The notes: a model not told the origin generated them from the sequence alone. Shown: positions 27,710-36,662, numbered from the stretch's first letter. The stretch is DNA of 64,000 bases from Chloroflexota bacterium (GCA_005880985.1 VBIQ01000008.1:128003-192002); one strand, 5' to 3'. Numbers and translations are program-made.

Positions 27710-28094
27710 GCGGCCGAAAGCCGAGCAGGACGGTGCCCTCGACCTCCACCAGGTCGAGGGTGACCGGTATACCGATGGCAAGCTCGCCGACGGCGGCGTT
27801 GAGCACTCCGAACAGCCGGCCGCCGCCGTCGAGGTCGATCAGACCGATCACCTGCGGCTCGGCAAAGCGGAAGGCTCCCGCCTGGGTGGTGAAGGCGTGG
27901 ACGCGACCCCCGCCCGTGCGCCGCTCCCACTGCTGACTTTGTGATCCGCAGGCGCAATGGCGCCGCGGTGGCAGATTGAGCTTGCCGCAATGCCGGCAGC
28001 GGAGCCCGAAGATCGCGCGCTCTTCGCCCAGCCGCCGGTAGAACTCGCGGCTGGTGGGCTCCATGTCCCGGTCGACGTAGCGGAGAAGGTCCAT
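27693..28094 (-). CDS. DUF35/OB-fold Zn-ribbon acyl-CoA-associated protein
   Basis: 133 aa. Rubredoxin-like Zn ribbon 'CRHCGKLNLPPRRHCACG' followed by an OB fold ('GRVHAFTT', 'VIGLIDLDGGGRLFGVL'). Proteins of this class pair with thiolase-like enzymes; in the ChsH2–Ltp2 steroid system a DUF35 domain is needed for aldolase activity. Here it follows a thiolase-like gene by 16 bp on the same strand, so it is very likely the partner of that protein. Confidence 0.9.
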   Translation of the reverse strand: MDLLRYVDRDMEPTSREFYRRLGEERAIFGLRCRHCGKLNLPPRRHCACGSQSQQWERRTGGGRVHAFTTQAGAFRFAEPQVIGLIDLDGGGRLFGVLNAAVGELAIGIPVTLDLVEVEGTVLLGFRPLSEGD

Positions 28095-28110
28095 GACCGG
28101 GCAACGGCTC

Positions 28111-29292
28111 TCAGTTGTTGCCGGCCTCGAGGACCATCACACAGCAACCGTTCATCATGCCGTGCTCGGCCTGGACAAGACCGACCCGTGCCCTGGCGCG
28201 CTGCCGGCTGCCTGCCCGCCCGGTGAGCTGATCGAAGACCTCACCGACTTCGAGGAGGGGCGTCGCCGGCGGCGGATGTCCGACTCCCAGACGGCCGCCC
28301 GACGGATTGAGACCGATGTGCCCCGCGGGCGCCGTCAGCCCCGCGCGCACCGCGCGCGCCGCCTCCCCGTCTGCGAAGAAGCCCATCTCCTCATAGGTCA
28401 TGAGCTCTTGGGGCGCGAAGGCTCCGTAGATCTCGGCGACGTCGACCTGCCCCAGAGTGCGCCCGGCCCGCACAAGGGCGCGCTGAGTCGCCTCACGGAT
28501 CCAGGGGAAGCGATCGATGTCGCCGCTGAACGGGAGGAAGTTGGAGGACGAGTGGGCCGCGGCAAACCCGGTGACGGGAGCGAACGGCATCGCCCGCGCT
28601 CGCGCCCAGTCCTCGCCAGCGAGCAGAACGGCGGCCGCTCCGTCCGACCAGGGCGCGCAGTGGAGCAGCCGCAGAGGGGGAGCGACCATTCGCGAGGTCA
28701 TCACCTCGTCGAGGGTGACTGGGCGGTCGCGGAACTCGGCATGGGGATTACCTGCCGCGCTCTCGCGCAGGCGAACCGTCACCCATGACACGTCTTCGTC
28801 CGAGAGGTCATGCCGGTGCATGTATCGCTGCGCCGACAGCGCATAGATGGGCACAGCCTGGACGACGCCATACGGGGCCAGGAAGTCGCCATACATCGAG
28901 GCCAGAAGGGCCAGCCGATCGAGGTATGGGGGTCCGGCCTGGCCACGTTCGAGCTGGGCGGCACTGATGACGACGGCGTCGGCGTCGCCGTCCTCGACAG
29001 CGGACAGCGCGACGTGCAGAGCGTAGAGCGAGGAGCCGCCGCCGATGTCCACCTCGAGGAGCAGGCGAGTCGAGATTCCGAGTCGCTCGGCCAGGCGCTG
29101 TCCGCGGATCGGAGCGCCTGCGTGCAGGTAGCCGTGCGGCACCGTGACCCAGCCATCGATCTCGCCGGTGCTCACTCCGGCTGTGTCCAGGAGTGAAGCG
29201 ACGGTGTCGACCTCCAACTCGATCGGGGCTCGGGGGGCGAGCCGGCCGACCTCGCTCGAGGTGTAGGCCACGACGCCGGCGCGACGCGTCAC
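28111..29292 (-). CDS. Thiolase-like protein lacking the N-terminal catalytic Cys (Ltp2-like)
   Basis: 393 aa from GTG 29292, which overlaps the PrpD-like stop (GTGA). Thiolase fold with 'TSRMVAPPLRLLHCAPWSDGAAAVLL', 'VAEIYGAFAPQELMTYEEMG' and 'LNPSGGRLGVGHP'. Where a thiolase has its acyl-accepting Cys, the sequence reads 'EVDIGGGSSLYAL', with no Cys. This, plus a DUF35 partner downstream, points to the Ltp2/SCP-x aldolase-like branch that cleaves C-C bonds by retro-aldol chemistry, not thiolysis. The conserved 'EIYGAF' Tyr is kept. Substrate unknown. Confidence 0.8.
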   Translation of the reverse strand: MTRRAGVVAYTSSEVGRLAPRAPIELEVDTVASLLDTAGVSTGEIDGWVTVPHGYLHAGAPIRGQRLAERLGISTRLLLEVDIGGGSSLYALHVALSAVEDGDADAVVISAAQLERGQAGPPYLDRLALLASMYGDFLAPYGVVQAVPIYALSAQRYMHRHDLSDEDVSWVTVRLRESAAGNPHAEFRDRPVTLDEVMTSRMVAPPLRLLHCAPWSDGAAAVLLAGEDWARARAMPFAPVTGFAAAHSSSNFLPFSGDIDRFPWIREATQRALVRAGRTLGQVDVAEIYGAFAPQELMTYEEMGFFADGEAARAVRAGLTAPAGHIGLNPSGGRLGVGHPPPATPLLEVGEVFDQLTGRAGSRQRARARVGLVQAEHGMMNGCCVMVLEAGNN

Positions 29293-31562
29293 GAGGGCGG
29301 CAGTGGCGGGTGCGCGTCCGGCTCTCGGTTCGCCGGCCGCCCCCTGCGGCGCACCCGCCATTGATGTCCGAGGACGACCGCCGAGGCTGCGCCTGCTGCC
29401 GCCATCGGTCCTGCCCCGCTGCCGCCCGCGTTGGTGGTCGGCAGTGCCGCCAGGCTGGTGCGCGACCCGTTGGATCCGGCTCCGCCCGGATTGAGAATGG
29501 CGGTGAAGTCACGGACGTCGTCGAACGACTCCAGCGCGGAGACAGCCGCCAGGATCTGCTCGATGCGCGCCGGGCTCTCCACCTCCGATGCTCCGACGTC
29601 GAGCTTCTCGCGCACGGGGAAACTGCCGATACAGGGCACGTGCTGCTCGAAGCTGCGACCGTCGCGCAGCTCGACCCGGGCGGTGGCGGCGAACACGCCC
29701 ATGGTGAGGTCGGGAATCTCCTCCACTCGATCGGTGAGGGCGCGGATGACCGGGTCGCGCAGCCTGTCCTCGCGATACTGCCGGTAGGTGAGCTCGCCGT
29801 CTGCCAGCGCAGCAGCGACGGGCCAGGTCCCATCGAAGAGCAGAGCGATGTAGGTCCAGTCGGGATGACGGGGGTCGGCGACACGCTCGAGCAGAGCCCG
29901 CGTCCCGCCGAGGCCGCCCGAGAACATGGTGGCGCTCGACGCCATCACCAGGGGGATGCGCATCTCGATCCGAGCGATCAGCCCGGGCAGCTGTTCGCGT
30001 CGGATCCCAGCCAGCGGGCCACGGCGCAGCCGCACGACGGCGTCGACGCTGGTCAGCTGGAAGCCGTCGGTGGGGTATCGCTTGGTGAAGAGCTCATGTC
30101 GAGCTGCGTCGAAGCGCCAGACATGGCCGAGGTCGCGCACCATGCGTTCCAGTTCGCGCGGCGTGGCGATGTCGGCGACGCGGTAGCTGTACCCGAGGGG
30201 GTTCTCCAAGGCGGTGCGGCTGCCGGTGATGCCGGCGCGAGCCAGCAGTGCCGCGGTGACGCCGGTGGCCGCCGGCCATGCGGTCAGCATGCCCTTTGCC
30301 TCTGCCGTCCAGGCGTTGATCGATGTGAGCTGTGGCTGGGCGCAGGCGATGCCGAGGGCGTCCTGCAGCTGGTCGGCGCGAAGCCCGAACAGCTTCCCCG
30401 CGATCAGGGTGGTCTCGATCTGGTGCACCGCGAGGGCGTTGCCGGTATTGACCGCGTCGGTGAGCACCTCGCCCGCCCGGGCAAGGATCTCGTTGGCGCC
30501 GACAATGGCGGTGAGCAGTTGCCGGCCCGACACCCGGGCCTGCTCACCGACCGCCAGGGCAACGGGAATGATCGAGGCGCCCGAGTGCGCCAGGAAGGTC
30601 CAGTCCTCCCATTCGAGGATCTGGGCGAGGAAGGAGTTGACCATGGCCGCATTGCGCGCCGTGGTCCGGTAGCGTGCCTTGCCGATGACGGTGCATGGCC
30701 CGCCCTCGTCCCATCCACGGACTGCTGCGGCCAGTTTCCGGCCGGGAGTCATGACCGAGCCTGCGTAGGTGGCGCCCAGGATCGAGACAAGCTGGTCCTT
30801 GGCGTTGGCGATCGCTCCAGGCGGGATGTCCTGGTAGCGAAGTCCGGCCATCCATTCGGCGAGGACGCGGGTGACATCGACGGCACGCGCGTCGGGAGTG
30901 ACGGCTTCGCGCGCCTGACCTCGGGGATCGGCCAGGAGGTCGTCGAGGACCTGCAGCTCCGCCGGCTCGCCGGTGCAGTGAGGGATTCCACCCTGCCCGA
31001 CGGCGCCGGCGATGATGCGCACCAGCAGCTCGGGATCAGGATGAGCGCCCGCCGGGACGTGGGCGAAGATGAACATCACGATGCCCAGCAGCACGGTGCT
31101 GTTGGCGGAGTCGCGGCTCGGAAAAGAGCGGCCGGCGAGTACCGGCGCCAGCCCGGTGTAGTCTCCGAAGAGCACCCCGAGCCAGTCGCGCTCCTCGAGG
31201 ACGAGGTCGGCATGCGCGTATGGGTCGACGCCAGGGGTCAGGGTCGCCCCGGCGACACCGAGATTGAGGACATAGGAACGCGGCTGGCCGGCCACGCGGC
31301 AGTTGAAGACCCGATTGGTGAGGAACCGGGCGAAACGGGTGAGGGCGATCACCGGTCCCGCCCCGGTCCACTTACCGGCGAAAGCGGCGAGCCCGCCCTC
31401 GACGGTGCGTGCTGCTGCGGGAACGGCGACGGGAGCTCCCAGGGCCGACGTCGTCCTGGCCGCCACCTGGGCGGCGACACCCAATCCCGTCAGGGCTGCC
31501 GAGCCCTTGAGAAACGTGCGGCGCGAGATGGGCTCGGCGGCCGTCCCTTCCCCGGTCGCCAT
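29289..31562 (-). CDS. Tat-exported MmgE/PrpD-family protein with N-terminal extra domain and C-terminal anchor
   Basis: 757 aa, much longer than usual PrpD proteins (~450-500). Twin-arginine signal 'SRRTFLKGSAALTGLG' near residues 13-28. Residues ~55-225 resemble an SCP2-like lipid-binding fold ('LNLGVAGATLTPGVDPYAHA', low certainty). PrpD domain from about residue 245 ('VLAEWMAGLRYQDIPPGAI', 'QILEWEDWTFLAHSGAS', 'ANEILARAGEVL'). The C-terminus has 'LPTTNAGG', a short hydrophobic stretch and an Arg-rich tail, like a sorting signal. It heads an operon with thiolase-like and DUF35 genes. Export of a PrpD protein is unusual. Confidence 0.78.
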   Translation of the reverse strand: MATGEGTAAEPISRRTFLKGSAALTGLGVAAQVAARTTSALGAPVAVPAAARTVEGGLAAFAGKWTGAGPVIALTRFARFLTNRVFNCRVAGQPRSYVLNLGVAGATLTPGVDPYAHADLVLEERDWLGVLFGDYTGLAPVLAGRSFPSRDSANSTVLLGIVMFIFAHVPAGAHPDPELLVRIIAGAVGQGGIPHCTGEPAELQVLDDLLADPRGQAREAVTPDARAVDVTRVLAEWMAGLRYQDIPPGAIANAKDQLVSILGATYAGSVMTPGRKLAAAVRGWDEGGPCTVIGKARYRTTARNAAMVNSFLAQILEWEDWTFLAHSGASIIPVALAVGEQARVSGRQLLTAIVGANEILARAGEVLTDAVNTGNALAVHQIETTLIAGKLFGLRADQLQDALGIACAQPQLTSINAWTAEAKGMLTAWPAATGVTAALLARAGITGSRTALENPLGYSYRVADIATPRELERMVRDLGHVWRFDAARHELFTKRYPTDGFQLTSVDAVVRLRRGPLAGIRREQLPGLIARIEMRIPLVMASSATMFSGGLGGTRALLERVADPRHPDWTYIALLFDGTWPVAAALADGELTYRQYREDRLRDPVIRALTDRVEEIPDLTMGVFAATARVELRDGRSFEQHVPCIGSFPVREKLDVGASEVESPARIEQILAAVSALESFDDVRDFTAILNPGGAGSNGSRTSLAALPTTNAGGSGAGPMAAAGAASAVVLGHQWRVRRRGRPANREPDAHPPLPPS

Positions 31563-31570
31563 GGCGCCGG

Positions 31571-31576
31571 ATTATG
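31571..31576 (-). promoter_or_regulatory. -10-like CATAAT upstream of exported PrpD-like gene
   Basis: CATAAT on the minus strand lies 8 nt before ATG 31562 with no Shine-Dalgarno; candidate leaderless promoter for the PrpD-thiolase-DUF35 operon. Confidence 0.4.
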
Positions 31577-31610
31577 CGCCGCGGCCCAGGCCAGGCAAAC
31601 TGTCGGTCTG

Positions 31611-32801
31611 GTGAGCTGCCGTCAACTTCGGATCGTGCTGCCCCTGATGTTGGCTGCCGGGGTGACCGCCTCCGCCTGCGGCGGGGGTGCACCCTCGCCG
31701 CCGACAACCAGCAGGACGACGACCACGCGGAGTTCATCGGCGTCTGCGAGCAGCACAACGGTGCCCTCGACCACGTCCGCGTCCCCGTGTGCACTCGGAC
31801 GGCAAACGCCACCAGCCGCCACCATCCCCGCGAACTTCGCAACCGCGCTCGCCTTCGCTTCCGACGGACGCCTCTTCTACGCCGAGCGTTCGGGAACGGT
31901 CCGCGTCTGGCAGGACGGTACGGCGCACGCCTTCGCCTCGGTGTCGACGGTGACCAGCGAGCGCGGCGGGGGCTACAGCGAGCGTGGCCTGCTCGGGCTG
32001 GCGATCAGCCCGAGCTTCACCCGGGACCATTTTGTCTTCGCCTTCTACTCCGACGCCGACTACACCACCCAGCACGTGATCCGCTGGACCGACTGCGCCG
32101 GCACGGCGAGCAACGCCACGGTCATCATCACCCTCCCCGCCGGCCCCGACTGCTGCCACAAGGGCGGCCGGCTCGCGTTCGGGAGCGACGGCATGCTCTA
32201 CGTCACCCTGGGGGAGGAGCACACCGCGGCCGCGGCGCAGAACACCGCCGATGTGCGCGGCAAGGTGCTCCGCTACCGGCCCGACGGCAGCGTCGCTCCC
32301 GACAACCCCTTCGGCGCCGGCAATCCCGTCTGGGCGTACGGGCTGCGGAACCCGTTCGGCATCGCCTTCTCCTCCTCGGGACAGATGGCGATCATCAACA
32401 ACGGTCCCAGTGGGGACGCCGGGAGCCCGTCAACCGGCTACGACACGGCGATCCTCAACGTGGGTCGCGGTGGCGGATACCAGTGGCCCAACTGCTACGG
32501 CTATAGCCATCCGATCGGATCGCGCAGCTCATGCGGCGCTGGCCAGATCGCTCCCGACTGGAGCAGTGAGGGGAGCACCGTCGTTCCCGCGGGTGCGACC
32601 TTCGTCGACTCCTCGGGCCCGGCTGCCTTCGCGGGCCACCTGGTCCTGTGCACCTACGCGGCCGGGATGCTGGTGCTCAGCCCGGGCATTCCGCACGCGA
32701 GCGCGACCCGTGGTCCATCCAACTGCCGGTTGGATGTGAAGGAGGGCCCGGACCACGCCCTCTATTACTCGGACACCGGCCACATCTACCGACAGGGGTG
32801 A
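31611..32801 (+). CDS. Glucose/sorbosone dehydrogenase-family (PQQ-type) lipoprotein
   Basis: 396 aa from GTG 31611; the open frame extends upstream only as antisense to the PrpD-like gene. Lipoprotein signal with lipobox 'TASAC', a Thr/Ser-rich linker, then a six-bladed propeller of the GSDH family: 'LAFASDGRLFYAERSGTVRV', 'ERGLLGLAISPSF', 'GGRLAFGSDGMLYVTLGE', 'VWAYGLRNPFGIAF'. Known relatives are soluble aldose dehydrogenases using PQQ. Cofactor use is not certain from the sequence. Divergent from the PrpD operon, 48 bp apart. Confidence 0.85.
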   Translation: MSCRQLRIVLPLMLAAGVTASACGGGAPSPPTTSRTTTTRSSSASASSTTVPSTTSASPCALGRQTPPAATIPANFATALAFASDGRLFYAERSGTVRVWQDGTAHAFASVSTVTSERGGGYSERGLLGLAISPSFTRDHFVFAFYSDADYTTQHVIRWTDCAGTASNATVIITLPAGPDCCHKGGRLAFGSDGMLYVTLGEEHTAAAAQNTADVRGKVLRYRPDGSVAPDNPFGAGNPVWAYGLRNPFGIAFSSSGQMAIINNGPSGDAGSPSTGYDTAILNVGRGGGYQWPNCYGYSHPIGSRSSCGAGQIAPDWSSEGSTVVPAGATFVDSSGPAAFAGHLVLCTYAAGMLVLSPGIPHASATRGPSNCRLDVKEGPDHALYYSDTGHIYRQG

Positions 32802-32876
32802 AGACCTGAGCTCGCGATGACCTCAGGGCCGACAGAGGGCCCATCCGAGCCGGACCCTGACGGTGGCGTCCTCTCA

Positions 32877-32882
32877 TATCCT
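32877..32882 (+). promoter_or_regulatory. -10 box TATCCT, leaderless start
   Basis: TATCCT lies 6 nt before ATG 32889 and supports this start over ATG 32817. Confidence 0.45.
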
Positions 32883-32888
32883 GTGGCG

Positions 32889-34106
32889 ATGACGTCCGAG
32901 CGTGGCGCTGTGGACGTGCGCGCAGCTTCGCGGGTCCTACCCCGGCTCGGTTCGGTCGCGTCACGCGATGCCAGTGCCATCGTCGCCCTGACCCTCGCGA
33001 TCCTGGCCACCTACGTCGTCGCCGCCCTCGCCTTCCATCCCACCATCGCGCCTGGCGCTGCCCGTTTTGTCGTGCCGAGCCGCCTCGACCCGCTCATCCA
33101 CTGGGACGCCGGGTGGTACACGCGCATCACCAGGTGGGGGTACACGCATGTCCCCAACGATCCACAGCAGCCCACCGCCTACTGGCCGCTGTTCCCCGGC
33201 CTCACCGTCGGACTCCAGCGTCTCGTTCCTGTGCTGTCGATCTTCCTGTCGGGAATTGTCGTCAACATCGTCGCCACCTGTGGCGCCATGCTGCTGGTCG
33301 CTGCGCTGTTCCCGCACTGGCTCCTTCGCCATCGCCTGCTGCTGATCGCCTTTCTGTGCACGCTGCCGTCTGCCTTCTTCTACGTGACCTACTTCTCCGA
33401 GGCGGTGTTCACGTTCTCGGTGGCGCTGACCATGTGGGGGTTGAACCGTCCCGGACGCGCCTGGTGGGTCGTGCTGGGCGTCGTTCTCGCGACTCTCGAT
33501 CGGCCGATCGGGGCCTTGCTCATCATCCCCGTGGCGGTGGTATTGCTGCGCGGTGACCAGGCGGGTCGCGGCTTCCCTCACCGCGCCTTGCTCGCCGCCG
33601 TCGCGTGCAGTGGCGTGGCCATGCTCGCCGTCCTCTCGCTGGCGGTCACGGGATCTGCCGACGGAATGATTCGCGCGCACGCGGCGTGGAACGACTTCAA
33701 CAACTCCGGCTATCTGATCAACGCCCTTCATGCCGGCCGCCGCGCAACCGGTGAATTCTTCCTACGGCACCTGCTCTGGCAGGGCACCGGCGACCCGGCC
33801 GACCGCGTGTACAGCCTCGGTGCCGTCGAGGACATCCTGGTTCTCGTCGGGACGCTGGCGGCATGGGTGTGGCGGCGCTCATACGCGGTGATCGCTCTGC
33901 TCCTGTTCGCGGGAGCCGTGGCGATCGGTGGGGTCGACTCGCAAGCCCGCTATATGGTCACCGTGATTCCTGCCTGGGTTGCGCTGGTCGTGGTCATCCG
34001 CCGCTGGGCGCCGTGGTGGGCGGTGCTCACCGCTGTGGCAGTCGCCGGATGGGTGGTCAATCTCGTCCTGCTCCACCGCTACCTCGCCTGGGAGTGGGCC
34101 GGCTGA
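32889..34106 (+). CDS. PIG-V-like mannosyltransferase, polytopic membrane protein
   Basis: 405 aa from ATG 32889. About ten membrane segments. After the first segment comes 'IHWDAGWYTRITRWGYTHVP', then 'YWPLFPGLTVGLQRLVP' and 'SAFFYVTYFSEAVFTFSVAL', matching the PIG-V family of dolichol/polyprenyl-phosphate-mannose-dependent transferases in both sequence and order; the Asp in the first loop is the expected catalytic residue of GT-C enzymes. It probably adds mannose to a lipid or cell-wall glycan outside the membrane. The adjacent gene encodes a secreted GH113-like protein. Confidence 0.78.
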   Translation: MTSERGAVDVRAASRVLPRLGSVASRDASAIVALTLAILATYVVAALAFHPTIAPGAARFVVPSRLDPLIHWDAGWYTRITRWGYTHVPNDPQQPTAYWPLFPGLTVGLQRLVPVLSIFLSGIVVNIVATCGAMLLVAALFPHWLLRHRLLLIAFLCTLPSAFFYVTYFSEAVFTFSVALTMWGLNRPGRAWWVVLGVVLATLDRPIGALLIIPVAVVLLRGDQAGRGFPHRALLAAVACSGVAMLAVLSLAVTGSADGMIRAHAAWNDFNNSGYLINALHAGRRATGEFFLRHLLWQGTGDPADRVYSLGAVEDILVLVGTLAAWVWRRSYAVIALLLFAGAVAIGGVDSQARYMVTVIPAWVALVVVIRRWAPWWAVLTAVAVAGWVVNLVLLHRYLAWEWAG

Positions 34107-34120
34107 CCGGCGCCGGCCGG

Positions 34121-35608
34121 CTACTTGGCGATCGGCGTGTCGCGATGCAGCCAGGAGTGGCGGCGACCCATGAGACGGGCGATGGCGGGACGCCGGCGGC
34201 GCCTCATCGCCACCAGGCCGGCAGCACCGCCGGCAACCACCAGGCCCAGCGCCGTCCACCATAGAGGCGACACGCCCCCGGGGGCGGTGCGGGACGACGC
34301 CTGGTTGACGGCCGACGGCGCCGAGCGAGCTGCGCCGGAGTCGGCGGTCGGCAATCCAGCTGCCCCGCCGCCGGCGTCAGGTGCAGCGGCGGTGGGGACC
34401 GCCTGGGCGCCGACCGGCGGCGCGCTCGCCGCGACCGGCGGGGCGGCCCGCGCGGCGGCGGCCGCGCCGCCGGCTCGCGATGCGGCCGGTGGCTTCGCCC
34501 CCGGCGCCCCGGGGGCGAGGACGTTCTGCAGCCCGATCAGCGACTCCGCCGGCAGCCCCCGCATCGAGTAGCCGCCCGCATTCCACGCGTACCAGCTGAC
34601 CCCCGCCCACCACGACTGGCCACGAAAGGTCTCGAGCAGAGCCTGGTACGCATTCGCCTGGAGTTGCGACGCAGGCTGAGTATCGCTGGGCGCCCCACAG
34701 CACGGCGCGCGACCGACGTAGGTGTACGGCACGTATCCGACTTCGCCGAAGATCAACGGCTTTCCCCACTGGGACCGCAGCTGGCTGAGCGATGCTAACC
34801 AGTACTGCGTGGTCGTGTAGTTGGGGGGCAAGAACGAATGCCATCCAGCCTCGAGGTCGCCGACGCTGGGGTACTGGGCGTTGGAGAGCGGGAAGTACGC
34901 CGACACCGAGATGAGGTCGAGGGCATCCCAGAAATGCACCTTCAGATAGGTGTCAAAGTTCACGTTGTATGCAAGCTGGCCGCTGAAGTTCTGCCGCGCC
35001 TGGACGATCACCTGGCGAAAGAGATCTGTGTAGTTCTGACCCTCGTTCATCTCGCTGCCGACATAGAGCAGCGACATGCCGCTACTCTGGGCCAGCTGGG
35101 CGTAGTGGTTGATCATGTTGCTGTAGTTGGCGAAGAACGACGGTGGATCGCTGGGGTTGTACTCGCCACGCCAGTGGTCGTTGCTGGTGTCGACGATGAA
35201 CATCGGCATGATCGCGACCTGCAGGCCATTCGCCTCCGCTTGCTGTGCCGTCGTGGTGAGGTCGGCGTCGGTGTCGGTCATGCCGGGTGCCGGAGCAAGG
35301 GTCCCGGTGGAACTCTGGAGGAGCCAGTACACGTCGAAGGTCACACCGTTGACGCCATCGGCATGCAGCCGGGGAAAGTCCTGAGCCTGGGGAAGCAGCT
35401 GCTGGTTGAGGCTGCTGAGGGCGACCCCGGAGAGCCGGCTGTGGGGGTTGACCGAGGCCGTCGCGTGGATGGCGCTCGGGGTCGAGCCGGCCAGGGCGAC
35501 AGCGGTCAGTGCCAGGACGCCGCCGCCGACCAGGGCCGCCCGGAGGCGCGCCGGCACCGCCGGCTCCCGTCTCTCGCCGGTCAAAGCGCGGCCACGGCGG
35601 TGGCGCAT
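34121..35608 (-). CDS. Secreted, membrane-anchored GH113-like glycoside hydrolase
   Basis: 495 aa; GAGGAGCGAGG precedes the ATG. Arg-rich signal peptide to about residue 45. A TIM-barrel domain (residues ~55-330) resembles GH113 mannanases: 'GVALSSLNQQLLP', acid/base Glu candidate in 'LYVGSEMNEG', nucleophile candidate in 'LIFGEVGYVPY'. Then ~120 residues of Ala/Pro/Gly low complexity, one membrane segment (SPLWWTALGLVVAGGAAGLVA) and an Arg-rich tail. Convergent with the mannosyltransferase gene, 14 bp apart, which is consistent with mannan turnover at the surface but does not prove it. Confidence 0.75.
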   Translation of the reverse strand: MRHRRGRALTGERREPAVPARLRAALVGGGVLALTAVALAGSTPSAIHATASVNPHSRLSGVALSSLNQQLLPQAQDFPRLHADGVNGVTFDVYWLLQSSTGTLAPAPGMTDTDADLTTTAQQAEANGLQVAIMPMFIVDTSNDHWRGEYNPSDPPSFFANYSNMINHYAQLAQSSGMSLLYVGSEMNEGQNYTDLFRQVIVQARQNFSGQLAYNVNFDTYLKVHFWDALDLISVSAYFPLSNAQYPSVGDLEAGWHSFLPPNYTTTQYWLASLSQLRSQWGKPLIFGEVGYVPYTYVGRAPCCGAPSDTQPASQLQANAYQALLETFRGQSWWAGVSWYAWNAGGYSMRGLPAESLIGLQNVLAPGAPGAKPPAASRAGGAAAAARAAPPVAASAPPVGAQAVPTAAAPDAGGGAAGLPTADSGAARSAPSAVNQASSRTAPGGVSPLWWTALGLVVAGGAAGLVAMRRRRRPAIARLMGRRHSWLHRDTPIAK

Positions 35609-35986
35609 CCTCGCTCCTCGTGGTCGATGGTGCGTCCCCCCACTTGACTAGACGGGTGGGCGCCCCCCGCCCTTGCGGTCCGGTGGGGGCGCGAATCCCT
35701 GGGGACCCGGCTCGGGCCTGCCGGCGTCACGCGGGGCAGCGAGCTACGGCTGAGGTTCATCCGGATGGGGCTGTCCGATGTGTGATCCTGGGAAGGCCAC
35801 CCCGAGCGGCGTTGCCGATCGGGCTCCTCCCGGTGGGGCGCTCACCGAAATAGGGTAAGGGCTTCGCCGACCAACAACTCGCCCATCCAGCGCGAGGATG
35901 TCGATCCGGGCAACCATGGGCCTTGACCGCGGGTGTCGGGCTGCACTCATGCAACCGACATCTCGCAGTCCAGGAGGCGGCCCAGC
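35609..35986. other. 378-bp divergent intergenic region
   Basis: Lies between the divergent GH113-like gene and the frameshifted lipoprotein. No convincing ORF, RNA gene or repeat was seen; it presumably carries both promoters. AGGAGG at 35972-35977 is the ribosome binding site of the downstream lipoprotein. Confidence 0.5.
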
Positions 35987-36495
35987 GTGACCTTGAGGCG
36001 ACGGGTGGTGAACGGCTCAGTTGTCGCTGGGACCGCCACAGTCATCCTGGCGTGTGGCTCGACCCCGGTCCCGCCGACGCCAAAGAGGTCCGGTGTCTCC
36101 ACGCCAAGCCTGACCCTCACCCAAAAGTACCTGCTCGCGGTGGCTGAGACGAACGCGGCTAGTTACACATTTCTCAGGCAGGCCAAGTCTCTCAGTCCGA
36201 CTGCCACGAGCGCCGATCTCGAGAAGCTCGCCGCCCCATTCGTCTCAACGCTGGAGCAGACGGATTCCGCCATTCTTCGCCTGCCATTCCCGCCCAAGAT
36301 CGCGGGGAGGTTCGAGCCGCGGTCAACGCCAATCTCGCCATCACAAGCGATCTCAACGGCGCCGCGGCACTCGATGGCCGCAGCGTTTCCTCATGGGTGC
36401 AACAAGTCGCATCCGACAGCGCGAAGGCCGTCGCCATGTTCAATATCGTACGGGCCGACCTTGGACTGCCGCCGTACTCGCCGCCGCCTTTATAG
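35987..36495 (+). pseudogene. Frameshifted lipoprotein, unknown function
   Basis: GTG 35987 has AGGAGG 9 nt upstream and opens a lipoprotein signal peptide with lipobox 'VILAC'. The frame is coherent to 'LRLPFPPKIAG' and is then lost. Inserting one G in the run at 36304-36307 restores a continuous frame: 'IAG' continues as 'EVRAAVNANLAITSDLNGAA' and ends 'GLPPYSPPPL' at the TAG 36493-36495. The repaired product would be about 169 aa and helical. One missing G in a homopolymer could be a real mutation or a sequencing error. No domain recognised. Confidence 0.65.
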
Positions 36496-36662
36496 CAGGC
36501 ACCACGGGACATGCCAGACGCAGCGAGCCTCGCCGTCTCCATCGCGTGCCTTGCGGTGGCACGCGGAGTCGCCGTCCAATAGCCTCCGTGAGTGCCACCC
36601 AGTTGGCACTCACGGCGATGCTGAACGGTGTCCGCCCGGCGCGACGCTTTGCATTCAGGAGC

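Noticed and set aside
29193..31610. Long plus-strand frame continuous with the GSDH-like lipoprotein
   Set aside because: Antisense to the PrpD-like gene; the lipoprotein signal peptide fixes the start at 31611.
34121..35608. 'LPTADSG' in the GH113-like protein as a sortase motif
   Set aside because: It lies about 28 residues before the membrane segment, too far for a sorting signal, and lacks the x-T-x spacing.
36496..36662. Possible extension of a lipoprotein frame across 36496-36662
   Set aside because: Frame 35933-36757 runs on only because of the frameshift; its last ~85 residues read through the tRNA and are not credible protein.
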